Shown: positions 8,556-16,263 of the stretch, one piece after another
How the letters are laid out: each line of letters begins with the position of its first letter
Numbering within the stretch: the stretch's first letter is position 1
From: Paracoccus methylovorus
GTDB taxonomy: Bacteria; Pseudomonadota; Alphaproteobacteria; Rhodobacterales; Rhodobacteraceae
Direction: 5' to 3'
DNA: 64,000 bases
Assembly (NCBI RefSeq): GCF_016919705.1
Contig: NZ_CP070368.1
Span: 1,798,001-1,862,000, forward strand
Position numbers and translations under genes: made by a program
The notes under the pieces: model-generated
Told to the model about the DNA's origin: nothing
Database searches by the model: none
Seen by the model: the letters and a program-made list of their open reading frames with translations, nothing else

Positions 8556-9331
8556 CAGCTTGCAGCAAGACCGGGAACGAAGGGCCGGTCCTCGTCAGCC
8601 TCGGCCTGCCGCGCCGCGCGCGCGCCTTCCGTCGTCCAGGCATGGGGCAGGATATCCGGCGCGATCCCGGTTGCGCGGGCCACATCGTCACGCAACGCGA
8701 GCAGCAGGGTCCGCGTTACCAATGCCACCCCCGCAAGGAACGGGTGGCGGGCATTGGCAGCGATCTTCACGCAATAATCCGGCACCCAAGGCAAGAGGTG
8801 ATGGTCAAGGAAGAAAGCCGCGTCCTGCAACGCCGTCAGGGTCCCCACCCCAAGAAGATGGGTGACGAATTGCAGCTCGTGAACGATGTGATCCTCCGAC
8901 CGCAACCGCCAGTCCGGCACGGACAGCCCGTAATGGGCATAGAAATCACGAACCGCGAACATGGGCTCCTGTCGTTCCAGATGATCCTCGGTCATCCAGA
9001 CCGATCCGGTGGGTGCCGCGCGAAAGCCATGGGTCAGATAGGCATCGGTGTAATCGGTGGCCAGTTCGTCAAGCACCGCCTCGGGCACGGGCCGCGGCAA
9101 CCCGGAAAGCACCCGGGCAAAGCTTAGCGTGACGGAAGCATCCTCGCGCCCCTCGGTCAGCACGCCGATCACCGCAGGGAAATCGGCATCAAGCAGGGCG
9201 TCGATCAGCGGCTGATCCGGTTCCCGGTCATGCAACCGGATCAGCGGTGCCAGCACCTCGGCCCATAGCGCAAAGCGCCATGCCTCCTCGGAGGCAAGAG
9301 CGATCGGGGTTGCAGTGGTCATGTCTGCCAT
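8552..9331 (-). CDS. TorD/DmsD-family molybdoenzyme chaperone
   Basis: About 259 aa, mostly helical. The start is ATG 9331 (the DmsB stop and this start form TGATG), with GTG 9334 as alternative. The segment EPMFAVRDFYAHYGL followed by SEDHIVHELQFV matches the E-P-x-x-x-v-x-x-F-Y and D-H-x-x-x-E-L motifs of TorD-family chaperones. These bind the Tat signal of a molybdoenzyme and hold it until cofactor is inserted. Its obvious client is the DmsA-like protein at 10020-12590, two genes upstream in the same operon. Confidence 0.85.
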   Translation of the reverse strand: MADMTTATPIALASEEAWRFALWAEVLAPLIRLHDREPDQPLIDALLDADFPAVIGVLTEGREDASVTLSFARVLSGLPRPVPEAVLDELATDYTDAYLTHGFRAAPTGSVWMTEDHLERQEPMFAVRDFYAHYGLSVPDWRLRSEDHIVHELQFVTHLLGVGTLTALQDAAFFLDHHLLPWVPDYCVKIAANARHPFLAGVALVTRTLLLALRDDVARATGIAPDILPHAWTTEGARAARQAEADEDRPFVPGLAASW

Positions 9332-10002
9332 CACTCAACCCGCCCCTTGGAATGCGGCACAAAGCGGATCGACGGGTTGGTCAATTCGGGATCAGCCATG
9401 GACCTGACCTGCCGCACCAGACTTTCGCTGGGGCCGACCGCTTTCGTGTCGAAGGTTCCGGCGTCGATCTGATCCAGCGGGCCGACGTCAAGCACGCGCA
9501 TCATGCAGGCCGAAACGCAATAGGGTTTGCGCCCGACCTCAAGCTCGTCGATGCACATGTTGCACTTCTGGACAATATTCAGCTCGACATTGAACTGCGG
9601 CGCCCCATAGGGACAGGCCGCCTCGCATTTGCGGCACCCGATGCAGAGGGTGCTGTCGATATCCACCACCCCGTTATCCTTGCGCTTGTAGATGGCGCCG
9701 GTAGGACACGAGGGGATGCAGGCCGGTTCCGCGCAATGGTTGCACGACATGTTGATCTTGAAGGCAAAGACCTCGGGATAGGTGCCGCCCTCGATATACT
9801 GGACCCGGCGGAACCGAGGCCCCGCATCAAGGCCGTTCTTGTCCTTGCAGGCGATTTCACAGGCCCGGCAGCCGATGCAATCCACATTGTTGTGGATGAA
9901 AGCAAACTGCTGTTCCGGCACGACCGGCACATAGACCTCGCGCTTTTTCTTCAGAACGCTGGCCTTGAGCTTGCCCTTGTCGAGATCAGGATTGGTTGCC
10001 AT
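9331..10002 (-). CDS. DmsB-like four-cluster iron-sulfur subunit
   Basis: 223 aa from ATG 10002, chosen over a TTG at 10023 because AGGAGAGG lies about 8 bases upstream. Four cysteine groups are present: CIGCRACEIACK, CNHCAEPACIPSCP, CIGCRKCEAACP and CNMC...YCVSAC. This is the pattern of DmsB, PhsB and related electron-transfer subunits of molybdoenzymes. It has no signal peptide and would ride out through Tat bound to the DmsA-like subunit. No DmsC-type membrane quinol oxidase is encoded nearby; the anchored pentaheme cytochrome may take its place. Confidence 0.88.
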   Translation of the reverse strand: MATNPDLDKGKLKASVLKKKREVYVPVVPEQQFAFIHNNVDCIGCRACEIACKDKNGLDAGPRFRRVQYIEGGTYPEVFAFKINMSCNHCAEPACIPSCPTGAIYKRKDNGVVDIDSTLCIGCRKCEAACPYGAPQFNVELNIVQKCNMCIDELEVGRKPYCVSACMMRVLDVGPLDQIDAGTFDTKAVGPSESLVRQVRSMADPELTNPSIRFVPHSKGRVE

Positions 10003-10019
10003 GAGAAGATCCTCTCCTG

Positions 10020-12590
10020 TCAATAGTCGCGGCGGAAGACATGGCTGCGCGCGGTCGCCAACTGGTCCCAGCCAGGCCGGTGCGCAAGTTCGGATTTCCG
10101 CACGTCCACCAGAATCGTGTTGTAGGCAAAGGCCCCGGCGGGCGACGGGTTGTCGAGCGTCAGAAAGTCGGGGTTCCCCGAACGGTCGACGCCGTTTTCA
10201 TCAAGATCCATCCAGGAGCCTTCGAACAAAACCACGACGCCGGGCATGCAACGTTCCGTCACATGGACCGGGGTCACGACCTTGCCGCGCTCGTTCCATA
10301 GTTCGATCGTGTCGCCGGTAACGATGCCAAGCCGTTTTGCATCGGCGGTGTTCATCGTGGTTTCCTGGCTGAAGGTTTCCCGCAGCCACGGAATGTTGTT
10401 GAAGATCGAGTGCGTCCGCCAGCGCGGATGCGGCGTGATCATGTGGAACGGGTATTCCTTGGCCTTTTCGTGGTTCAGGCTTTCCCAAGGTTCGATCCAT
10501 TTCGGGATCGCGGGGATGTGATAGCCCCATTGCGTTCGGGTCCAGTCCTGCACCTGTGCAAGCGTGGTCGAGAATATCTCGATCTTGCCCGAGGGGGTTT
10601 CAAAGGGAACGCCCTTCTCGATCTGGTCGCGGAAGGCGACATGCGGCTCTGGCAGGACGAACTTGTAAACGCCGCGTTTTTTGAACTCTTCCCAGCTCCA
10701 GGTGACGCCCTGATGGCTCTGGACCTTTTCCCACCACGCCACCAGATACGCCTCGTCCACAGCGTCGGGGTCGTGGAAATAGTCGCGGCTGGCGCGGGGG
10801 TTGTATGCCGGGCCAAAACCCAGCCGATAGGCCAGTTCGGTAAAGACCTGAAAGTCGGTCTTCGATTCCCCCAGCGGTTCGATCACCTTGGGCCGGTGGA
10901 TATAGTAATGCCCCTTATACCAAGGCAGCGCCACGTCATGGCGTTCGAAATGAGTGGCGATAGGCAGCAGGTAGTCGGCCCAGATCCCGGTAGGTGTGAT
11001 CGTGCTGTCCATGCAGACCAGCAGGCTTTCGCCCTCGCCATAGCTGTCGAGCTTGCGGATCGCCTCGATTTCCTTGTTGATGTTCGTCAACTGGTTGAGC
11101 CAGTCCGAGCCCTGCCAGAAAATCCCCCGGATATTCGGTATGACCCCGTCCAGATTGTCCGAACGCGGCCATAGCCCCGCCTCTTCCCGGCTGACGTTAG
11201 GATAGTTCAGCACGATATGGGCCCAACGGTCGGACTTGATCGAGGCATACCAGATATTCGAGTTGGCATCGTAGGGATAGGCGATGGATTCGGCATGCCA
11301 CCCCTTGCCCACGCCCTCGGCGCATCCGCCAAGAATGCCGATATTGCCGGTCATGGCCTGAACCGCCGCAGCCATGCGGTTGTATTGTTCGCCATAGGCG
11401 GCGCGACCGGGGGCCCAGCTTGCCTTCAGGGCGGCGGGCTTGGTGTCGGCATACATCTCGGCCAGCTTGATGATGTTTTCGGCCGGCACGCCGCAAATCT
11501 CGCTGGCCCATTCCGGGGTTTTCGCAATGCCGTCCGAGGTGCCCTCGATATATTCGCGAAAGCTTTCCTGACCCTTGGCCCATTCAGGCATGGTGCCCGG
11601 ATCCATGCCCTGCACGAAGCGGTCGATGAACGCCTGATCGTGCCGGTTGGTGGCGAATATGTGATAGGCCATGCCCGCCAGCATCGCGGCATCGGTATTC
11701 GGCCTGATGGGAATCCACCACGCATCATAGGCCGAGGCGCTGTCGGTATATTGCGGGTCGATCAGGACGAACTTGCATCCGCGCTGCTTGGCCAGGCGCA
11801 TGTAATAGAACGTATTGCCGCCATGGAAGGTATAGGCCGGGTTCCAGCCCCACATGATGATCAGCTTGGAATGGGCAAACGCGTCATCTTCGTTGCCATC
11901 CTGAATGGTGCCGAAGGTCCAGCGCGAGGACGAGGTCGTACCCTGATAGCTGGGCACCGACCAACTGTTGGTCCGGCAGCCGAACATACCCATGAAGCGA
12001 CCCAGAAGGCCCTCGATCTGGTCGGATTTGTGCAGGACGCCGTAAGAAGCGCCGGCATAGCTTTGATCCAGAAGCGCGGTCGGCCCATAGGTTTCACGCA
12101 GATGGACCATCCGTTCGGAAATTTCGGTAAGGGCCTGCTCCCAGCTTATCCGCTTGAACTTCGCCTCTCCGCGCGCGCCGACCCGTTTCATCGGGTAAAG
12201 CAGCCGTTCGGGCGAATATAGCCGCAACCGATAGCTGCGCCCGCGCAGGCAGGCGCGCAATTGCGGCTTTTCCTCGGTATCGGTGCCGTAGGCATCACCC
12301 TGATACGATCCGTTGTCGGTGGAAAGCCGGACGATCACATCGCCCTTCTTGTGCGCCACCAGCATGTGACGGCTGCCGCAGTTATGCGCGCAGGAGGTGA
12401 CGACCGTGGTAAGATCGTCGTCGCGCGGATATGGCTCATAGGCAAAGGCACGGGCCGGAGCCGCCTTGCCGCCAACAAGAGCCGTCGCCGTGGTGGCTGC
12501 CGCGCCTTTGAGAAAACCGCGACGCGAGGGGGTCAGAAGATTGGCCAGCCGGTTGAAATCGAAATGCTTGGTCATGGCTGTTTCTTTCAT
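10020..12590 (-). CDS. DmsA-like molybdopterin oxidoreductase, Tat-exported
   Basis: 856 aa from ATG 12590, which overlaps the cytochrome stop as ATGA; ATG 12575 is an alternative. A Tat signal SRRGFLKG (residues 22-29) precedes a hydrophobic stretch ending in ARA. Body motifs closely follow DMSO reductase DmsA: LRACLRGRS, IDPQYTDS, WWIPIRPNTDAAM and AKTPEWASEI. The Fe-S site reads Cys67-x3-Cys71-x3-His75-x38-Cys114, with His where DmsA has its third Cys. By hand alignment Ser214 (VPSYQG) falls on the Mo-ligand serine of DmsA. Substrate is unknown; an S-oxide or N-oxide would fit the family and a Ser ligand. The operon, with its own chaperone and sensor, points to a regulated respiratory or repair reductase. 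Confidence 0.88.
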   Translation of the reverse strand: MKETAMTKHFDFNRLANLLTPSRRGFLKGAAATTATALVGGKAAPARAFAYEPYPRDDDLTTVVTSCAHNCGSRHMLVAHKKGDVIVRLSTDNGSYQGDAYGTDTEEKPQLRACLRGRSYRLRLYSPERLLYPMKRVGARGEAKFKRISWEQALTEISERMVHLRETYGPTALLDQSYAGASYGVLHKSDQIEGLLGRFMGMFGCRTNSWSVPSYQGTTSSSRWTFGTIQDGNEDDAFAHSKLIIMWGWNPAYTFHGGNTFYYMRLAKQRGCKFVLIDPQYTDSASAYDAWWIPIRPNTDAAMLAGMAYHIFATNRHDQAFIDRFVQGMDPGTMPEWAKGQESFREYIEGTSDGIAKTPEWASEICGVPAENIIKLAEMYADTKPAALKASWAPGRAAYGEQYNRMAAAVQAMTGNIGILGGCAEGVGKGWHAESIAYPYDANSNIWYASIKSDRWAHIVLNYPNVSREEAGLWPRSDNLDGVIPNIRGIFWQGSDWLNQLTNINKEIEAIRKLDSYGEGESLLVCMDSTITPTGIWADYLLPIATHFERHDVALPWYKGHYYIHRPKVIEPLGESKTDFQVFTELAYRLGFGPAYNPRASRDYFHDPDAVDEAYLVAWWEKVQSHQGVTWSWEEFKKRGVYKFVLPEPHVAFRDQIEKGVPFETPSGKIEIFSTTLAQVQDWTRTQWGYHIPAIPKWIEPWESLNHEKAKEYPFHMITPHPRWRTHSIFNNIPWLRETFSQETTMNTADAKRLGIVTGDTIELWNERGKVVTPVHVTERCMPGVVVLFEGSWMDLDENGVDRSGNPDFLTLDNPSPAGAFAYNTILVDVRKSELAHRPGWDQLATARSHVFRRDY

Positions 12591-13846
12591 GGCGCGGAGG
12601 AAAGCTGATGTTCCGGTTTCGATTCCGTCGGGCGGTCGACAGCCCATTGCGGAATCTCGCTGTCATCCATGTCCGGCCACGGATGGCGGGCGTAAGGATA
12701 AGAGGTCCGGTACCAGGCCCGCCCCCCGTGGCAGCCGTAGCAACTGTCCGAAGTGCCGTTGCGGGCGATTTCCTCGATGGCTGCGGCGTTCAGGTAATTC
12801 ACATTGTGCCGTTCGGTGCGATAGGTCTCGGCATGACAGGACAGGCAGCCGTTCGGCGCCTCTGCGTATTCCAGATCGACCTTCAATTCGTGCCAGTCGC
12901 CCTCCATATCCATGATCTCGGCCGGATAAGAACCGTGGCACATCAGGCAGGTCTCGGACGGGTTCACCATCTTGCGCAGGGTGAATTCCGGGGTGACCAG
13001 CGCCGAAAAGGCCGCGCGCGTCGGCATCATGTCCGGGCTTTCTTCACGCAAATCGTTGCCTTTGTGGCAAAAATTGCACTCGAGCTTCATGACCTCTTTG
13101 GCATAATCGCTTTCAAGATGACGCCAGTGAAAATCGGCCTGCGGCCCGGAATAGGTGTCCAGCGTCTGATACCAGGCAAGGCTTTGCTGTGCCTCAACTC
13201 CGGCGAGTGAGGTCTTGCGCGGCTCATGGGTCGCGATTTCCTTGTGGCAGGCCAGGCATTCCGCGCTCGACGCTGTCTCGATCAGCGGCGGATAATGGAT
13301 CGGGTCGTGCCTTGCGGCTTCGTAATCCAGCGCAGGCAGTTTCGCCTCGATCGCCGCCACCTTTGCCGTGATTTCGGCAATCTCGTCCGCAGTCGGCTCG
13401 GGGGCGTCGTGATAGGTTACGTCTTCCGGGTATGGAACGGGCTCGATCTCGATCACCGCATCGTCGTCGAGATCCGCATAGGGACCGTCGACTTCATCGG
13501 TTTCGGTGTCAGGTTCCGCCTCGGTTTCCGGGTCGGTTTCCGCTACGGGCTCCGGATCGGTTTCAGCCTTGGCAAGAACAACGGTTTCCGCCGCCGAGGT
13601 CCCGTCGTCATTTCCTTCCGCTGGATCGATTGTATTCGCCTTGGCGATCTCGGGTTCTTCTTCGGCTGCGAGGGCCGCAGCAGTGGTTTCCGTTTCAGGG
13701 TCGGCGTCCGAAACGGACACCAGCGCCAATACCGGCATTGCGGAGTCGCGATAAGCCAGCACACCAAGGCTGTATATTGCGAGAAAGCTGAGGGCGCCGA
13801 AACCCAGCCCAGCCAGAATGCCAAGAAGGTTTATTGACTTGCGCAT
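12587..13846 (-). CDS. Membrane-anchored pentaheme cytochrome c
   Basis: 419 aa. One N-terminal membrane segment (about residues 8-32) with no cleavage site leads into a low-complexity acidic region (about 47-150, rich in Glu, Asp and Thr), then a haem domain. Five CxxCH motifs start at Cys197, Cys257, Cys300, Cys334 and Cys369 (CLACH, CNFCH, CLMCH, CLSCH, CYGCH). Additional His and Met residues could be axial ligands. It probably carries electrons between the quinone pool and the periplasmic molybdoenzyme encoded directly downstream. Its layout differs from four-haem NapC/NirT proteins in haem number and in the long acidic tether. It stops in an ATGA overlap with the molybdoenzyme. Confidence 0.87.
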   Translation of the reverse strand: MRKSINLLGILAGLGFGALSFLAIYSLGVLAYRDSAMPVLALVSVSDADPETETTAAALAAEEEPEIAKANTIDPAEGNDDGTSAAETVVLAKAETDPEPVAETDPETEAEPDTETDEVDGPYADLDDDAVIEIEPVPYPEDVTYHDAPEPTADEIAEITAKVAAIEAKLPALDYEAARHDPIHYPPLIETASSAECLACHKEIATHEPRKTSLAGVEAQQSLAWYQTLDTYSGPQADFHWRHLESDYAKEVMKLECNFCHKGNDLREESPDMMPTRAAFSALVTPEFTLRKMVNPSETCLMCHGSYPAEIMDMEGDWHELKVDLEYAEAPNGCLSCHAETYRTERHNVNYLNAAAIEEIARNGTSDSCYGCHGGRAWYRTSYPYARHPWPDMDDSEIPQWAVDRPTESKPEHQLSSAP

Positions 13847-13871
13847 GGCACAGTCCCTTGAGGTGATGATT

Positions 13872-13894
13872 AGGAACGAAGAAGTGACGTTCCT
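13872..13894. other. Stem-loop between cytochrome and small anchored protein genes
   Basis: Arms AGGAACG and CGTTCCT with a 9-base loop lie in the short gap between the two genes. There is no T tract, so it may be a processing or mRNA-stability element rather than a terminator. Confidence 0.4.
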
Positions 13895-13912
13895 GAATTT
13901 GGGTTTTGACGT

Positions 13913-14206
13913 TTACCGACCCGCAGACCGGGCCGTGCAGACCCATGCTGTGCCGTTCCAGTCATAGCGAACGCAGTCGGGTGAAGGCGTCAGGTTCTGC
14001 CCCTCGATACGGACCGGATCTTCCGTGCCGCCTGCCCCCTCAATGTTCACCACGGTTTCTTCTGGATTAACTGATCCCGAAGGCACGTCGGTCTCGGAGA
14101 TGACGGTAGGATTGCCCGCGATTGGGCTTTTGGGGGGCATCATGAAATAGATCCCAGCCGCCACGGCAGCCAAGACGACAACAACGCCAAGTAGTTTTCT
14201 GTTCAT
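13913..14206 (-). CDS. Small membrane-anchored protein of unknown function
   Basis: 97 aa. A hydrophobic N-terminal helix (about residues 4-22) is followed by a polar, mainly acidic stretch and a C-terminal block CVRYDWNGTAWVC. That block resembles two blocks in the neighbouring methionine-rich protein (CAQYTWMGAG and CTQYVWNAAG): each has C-x2-Y-x-W followed by a small polar run. I do not recognise a family. The shared block and adjacency suggest the two proteins act together at the outer face of the inner membrane. The final pair of cysteines here could form a disulfide or bind metal. Confidence 0.65.
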   Translation of the reverse strand: MNRKLLGVVVVLAAVAAGIYFMMPPKSPIAGNPTVISETDVPSGSVNPEETVVNIEGAGGTEDPVRIEGQNLTPSPDCVRYDWNGTAWVCTARSAGR

Positions 14207-14229
14207 TTCAACCAGGCCGGTTTCAGGTG

Positions 14230-14259
14230 AAAAACGCGGGGGCAGCGAACGCCGCCCCC
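14230..14259 (-). terminator. Rho-independent terminator or attenuator inside the operon
   Basis: Read on the minus strand, GGGGGC (14259-14254) pairs with GCCCCC (14243-14238), followed by GCG and a run of five T (14234-14230). It lies directly after the methionine-rich protein gene and before the 97-aa gene. This would make the first two genes of the operon more abundant than the electron-transfer genes downstream. Confidence 0.7.
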
Positions 14260-14275
14260 GGGGGACTGGTGACAG

Positions 14276-15058
14276 TTACTCTTTCGGCGGGGTCCAATCG
14301 CCCGACATACCGGACATCCCACCCATGCCAGACATACCGCCCATGCCCGACATGCCGCTCATCCCAGTCTGACCGGCTGCATTCCAGACGTATTGGGTGC
14401 AGGCCCAGCCAGAACTGTTCCCAGCCATACCCGACATGCCACTCATACCCGACATGCCGCCCATGCCAGACATTCCGTCCATACCGGACATACCGCCCAT
14501 ACCCGACATGCCACCCATGCCAGACATACCGCCCATACCGGACATGCCATCCATACCCGACATGCCGCCCATACCGGACATACCGCCCATACCCGACATG
14601 CCACCCATGCCAGACATACCGCCCATACCGGACATACCGCCCATACCCGACATGCCATCCATACCCGACATGCCGCCCATACCGGACATACCGCCCATAC
14701 CCGACATGCCATCCATACCCGACATGCCATCCATACCGGACATACCGCCCATACCGGACATGCCACCCATACCGGAGATACCGCCCATGCCAGACATGCC
14801 ACCCATACCCGACATGCCACCCATACCCGACATGCCACCCATGCCGGACATGCCGCTCATCCCCGTCTGGCCAGCGCCCATCCAAGTGTATTGAGCGCAG
14901 GTCCAGCCGCCGCCGTTACCGGCCATCCCCGACATACCGCTCATACCGTCCATGCCGGACATACCACCCATGCCGGACATGGAATCTGCGGACGCGACCG
15001 ACGCGAAGGCACCGGCGCAGATAATTACGGCCAAGCCACGCTTCATCGATTTATTCAT
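14276..15058 (-). CDS. Secreted methionine-rich hexapeptide-repeat protein
   Basis: 260 aa from ATG 15058, which has AAGGAG about 9 bases upstream; a longer frame to 15109 lacks this. A signal peptide (residues 1-24, ending SVASA) is followed almost entirely by the repeat MSGMGG/MSGMDG, about 23 uninterrupted copies in the middle and shorter runs on both sides. Every third residue is methionine, roughly 60 in all. Two non-repeat blocks interrupt it: GGGWTCAQYTWMGAGQTG and SSGWACTQYVWNAAGQTG, each with one Cys. No known domain is visible. Methionine-dense exported proteins can bind Cu(I) or act as oxidation sinks; either could fit next to a DMSO-reductase-type enzyme. Both ideas are inference. 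Confidence 0.85.
   Translation of the reverse strand: MNKSMKRGLAVIICAGAFASVASADSMSGMGGMSGMDGMSGMSGMAGNGGGWTCAQYTWMGAGQTGMSGMSGMGGMSGMGGMSGMGGMSGMGGISGMGGMSGMGGMSGMDGMSGMDGMSGMGGMSGMGGMSGMDGMSGMGGMSGMGGMSGMGGMSGMGGMSGMGGMSGMDGMSGMGGMSGMGGMSGMGGMSGMDGMSGMGGMSGMSGMSGMAGNSSGWACTQYVWNAAGQTGMSGMSGMGGMSGMGGMSGMSGDWTPPKE
14290..14980 (-). repeat. 18-bp in-frame tandem repeat array
   Basis: The coding DNA consists of 18-bp units encoding MSGMGG with variants in the sixth residue (Gly, Asp or Ser) and one Met-to-Ile change. Synonymous third-position differences between units are common, so the array is not freshly duplicated. Because 18 is a multiple of 3, every reading frame on both strands stays open, which produces several spurious ORFs here. 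Confidence 0.92.
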
Positions 15059-15135
15059 CCATTTTCTCCTTTTTCGTGTCCGGGCCAGCGGGACTTGCCC
15101 CTGACCCATTTTTCACCCAGCCCCGCAGGCCGGGA

Positions 15136-15444
15136 TTACTGCCCGTCATGCCAATGACGGATGTCGTAAGGTCCGGTCATCCCGGGCCAAATGAAGGGGG
15201 TGAACCAAGCGCCCTGATCTTCCAGAAACCGCAGGCTTGCCGGATAGGGCTGCTCAACGCCGGTAAGGGCGGACCCATACCATTCCGCGGTTTTCTGCAT
15301 TTCGGTGATCACCGGCGCAGCGGCCGGGCGTTCCCATGGCGTCGTGCCAGCGGTGAAAAACGGCTCTGACTCTGCACGACCGACAAGGCCGCCGAACACG
15401 ACCAAGCTGGTTGAAACTGCAAGGGCGAGAGTTGCTGAGCGCAT
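15136..15444 (-). CDS. Small secreted protein of unknown function, first gene of the molybdoenzyme operon
   Basis: 102 aa with a signal peptide (about residues 1-24, ending GRA) and AGAGGA upstream of the ATG. The mature part is about 78 aa, rich in aromatic residues (WYGS, WFTPFIWP) and ends in DIRHWHDGQ, with two His and a Trp. No Cys, no haem motif. I recognise no family. It is the first gene in the same strand series as the methionine-rich protein, so it is presumably co-expressed and periplasmic. Confidence 0.65.
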   Translation of the reverse strand: MRSATLALAVSTSLVVFGGLVGRAESEPFFTAGTTPWERPAAAPVITEMQKTAEWYGSALTGVEQPYPASLRFLEDQGAWFTPFIWPGMTGPYDIRHWHDGQ

Positions 15445-15520
15445 GGTTCGATCCTCTAAGACTGGACCCGCATGTCAGGTTGGCGACGGCGGGCCTCTTA
15501 GGGGACAGATAGCAGGGGCG

Positions 15521-15560
15521 CAGAATTTATCTAATAATTTCTTATGGATAAGTCTAAATT
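15521..15560 (-). promoter_or_regulatory. AT-rich promoter region of the molybdoenzyme operon
   Basis: A markedly AT-rich stretch in otherwise GC-rich DNA lies 80-115 bases upstream of the first operon gene. It contains the palindrome CTTATGGATAAG (15541-15552) and a wider TTATC...GATAA pair (15527-15531, 15547-15551). No -24/-12 (GG-N10-GC) sigma-54 promoter is evident. The palindrome may be a binding site for the operon's own response regulator, which is inference. Confidence 0.45.
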
Positions 15561-15672
15561 TGGCCTTTGAATCCCCGCCATTTTGTCGGCTTGGTCCGGG
15601 CCTGCAGGATCGGCACGTTGAAATATTGGGGATTGCGTCTGACATGATGGCAGGGACGATCCCGAAGAGCTG

Positions 15673-16263
15673 TCATGTGATATTTCGCCACACCCGCCCA
15701 AACCCTAAGCTGACAGGAGCGGATTTGGGGACGGAACGGCATGCGATTGCCTGTGCGCCGAGAATCAGGCGGCAATCGGAAAGCTCCACCGACAGCAGCT
15801 CGACCATGCGCACAGCACCTTCGGTGCCCGCGGCGGCCAATGCGTAAAGCATCGCCCGGCCAAGCATCACCGCATCCGCCCCCGCAAGAAGCAGTTTCAG
15901 GATATCGCTGCCGCGCTGGACGCCGCTGTCGGCCAGCAAAGTATAGTCCGGGCCGACTGCCGCACGGATCAGGGGAAGGATCTCGACCGGAGAGATCGTG
16001 CTGTCGAAATTACGCATGCCATGGCTGGGAACGACGACACCATCCACCCCCATGTCCCGTGCGATGACCGCATCCTGCGGGGAAAGAATACCCTTCAGCA
16101 GCATCCGTCCAGGCCAGCAATCCCTGACCGCGCGGGTATGATCCCAAGACAGGCCCGGCTGATGACGCATCGTGGCCCCTTTGCGTCCAAGGATCGAGGC
16201 TCGCGCAGCGGGGGGATAATGGGCAAAGCGCGGCAACCCGTCCGCCAGAAGGGAACGCCCCAT
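15673..16263 (-). pseudogene. FMN-dependent alpha-hydroxy-acid dehydrogenase, C-terminal half (lldD-like)
   Basis: 196 codons that match only the C-terminal half of the roughly 380-aa LldD/glycolate oxidase family: LLKGILSPQDAVIARDMGVDG, a SHG...R catalytic segment (usually NHGGR), and the flavin-phosphate region LADSGVQRGSDILKLLLAGAD. The N-terminal half with the first flavin and substrate residues is absent. The fragment stops exactly where a truncated dapA-like fragment begins on the other strand, so this looks like a rearrangement junction. An in-frame ATG at 16263 may be accidental. Confidence 0.8.

Noticed and set aside
14423..14870. Regular short repeats that could look like a CRISPR array.
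   Set aside because: Units are contiguous 18-bp coding repeats without unique spacers, and no cas genes are present.
14227..15157. Several long frames on the plus strand and in other minus frames (Pro-Met-Pro, His-Thr, Trp-Val-Ala repeats).
   Set aside because: They are translations of the same 18-bp array in other frames. Only the minus frame has a signal peptide, a ribosome-binding site and non-repeat blocks.
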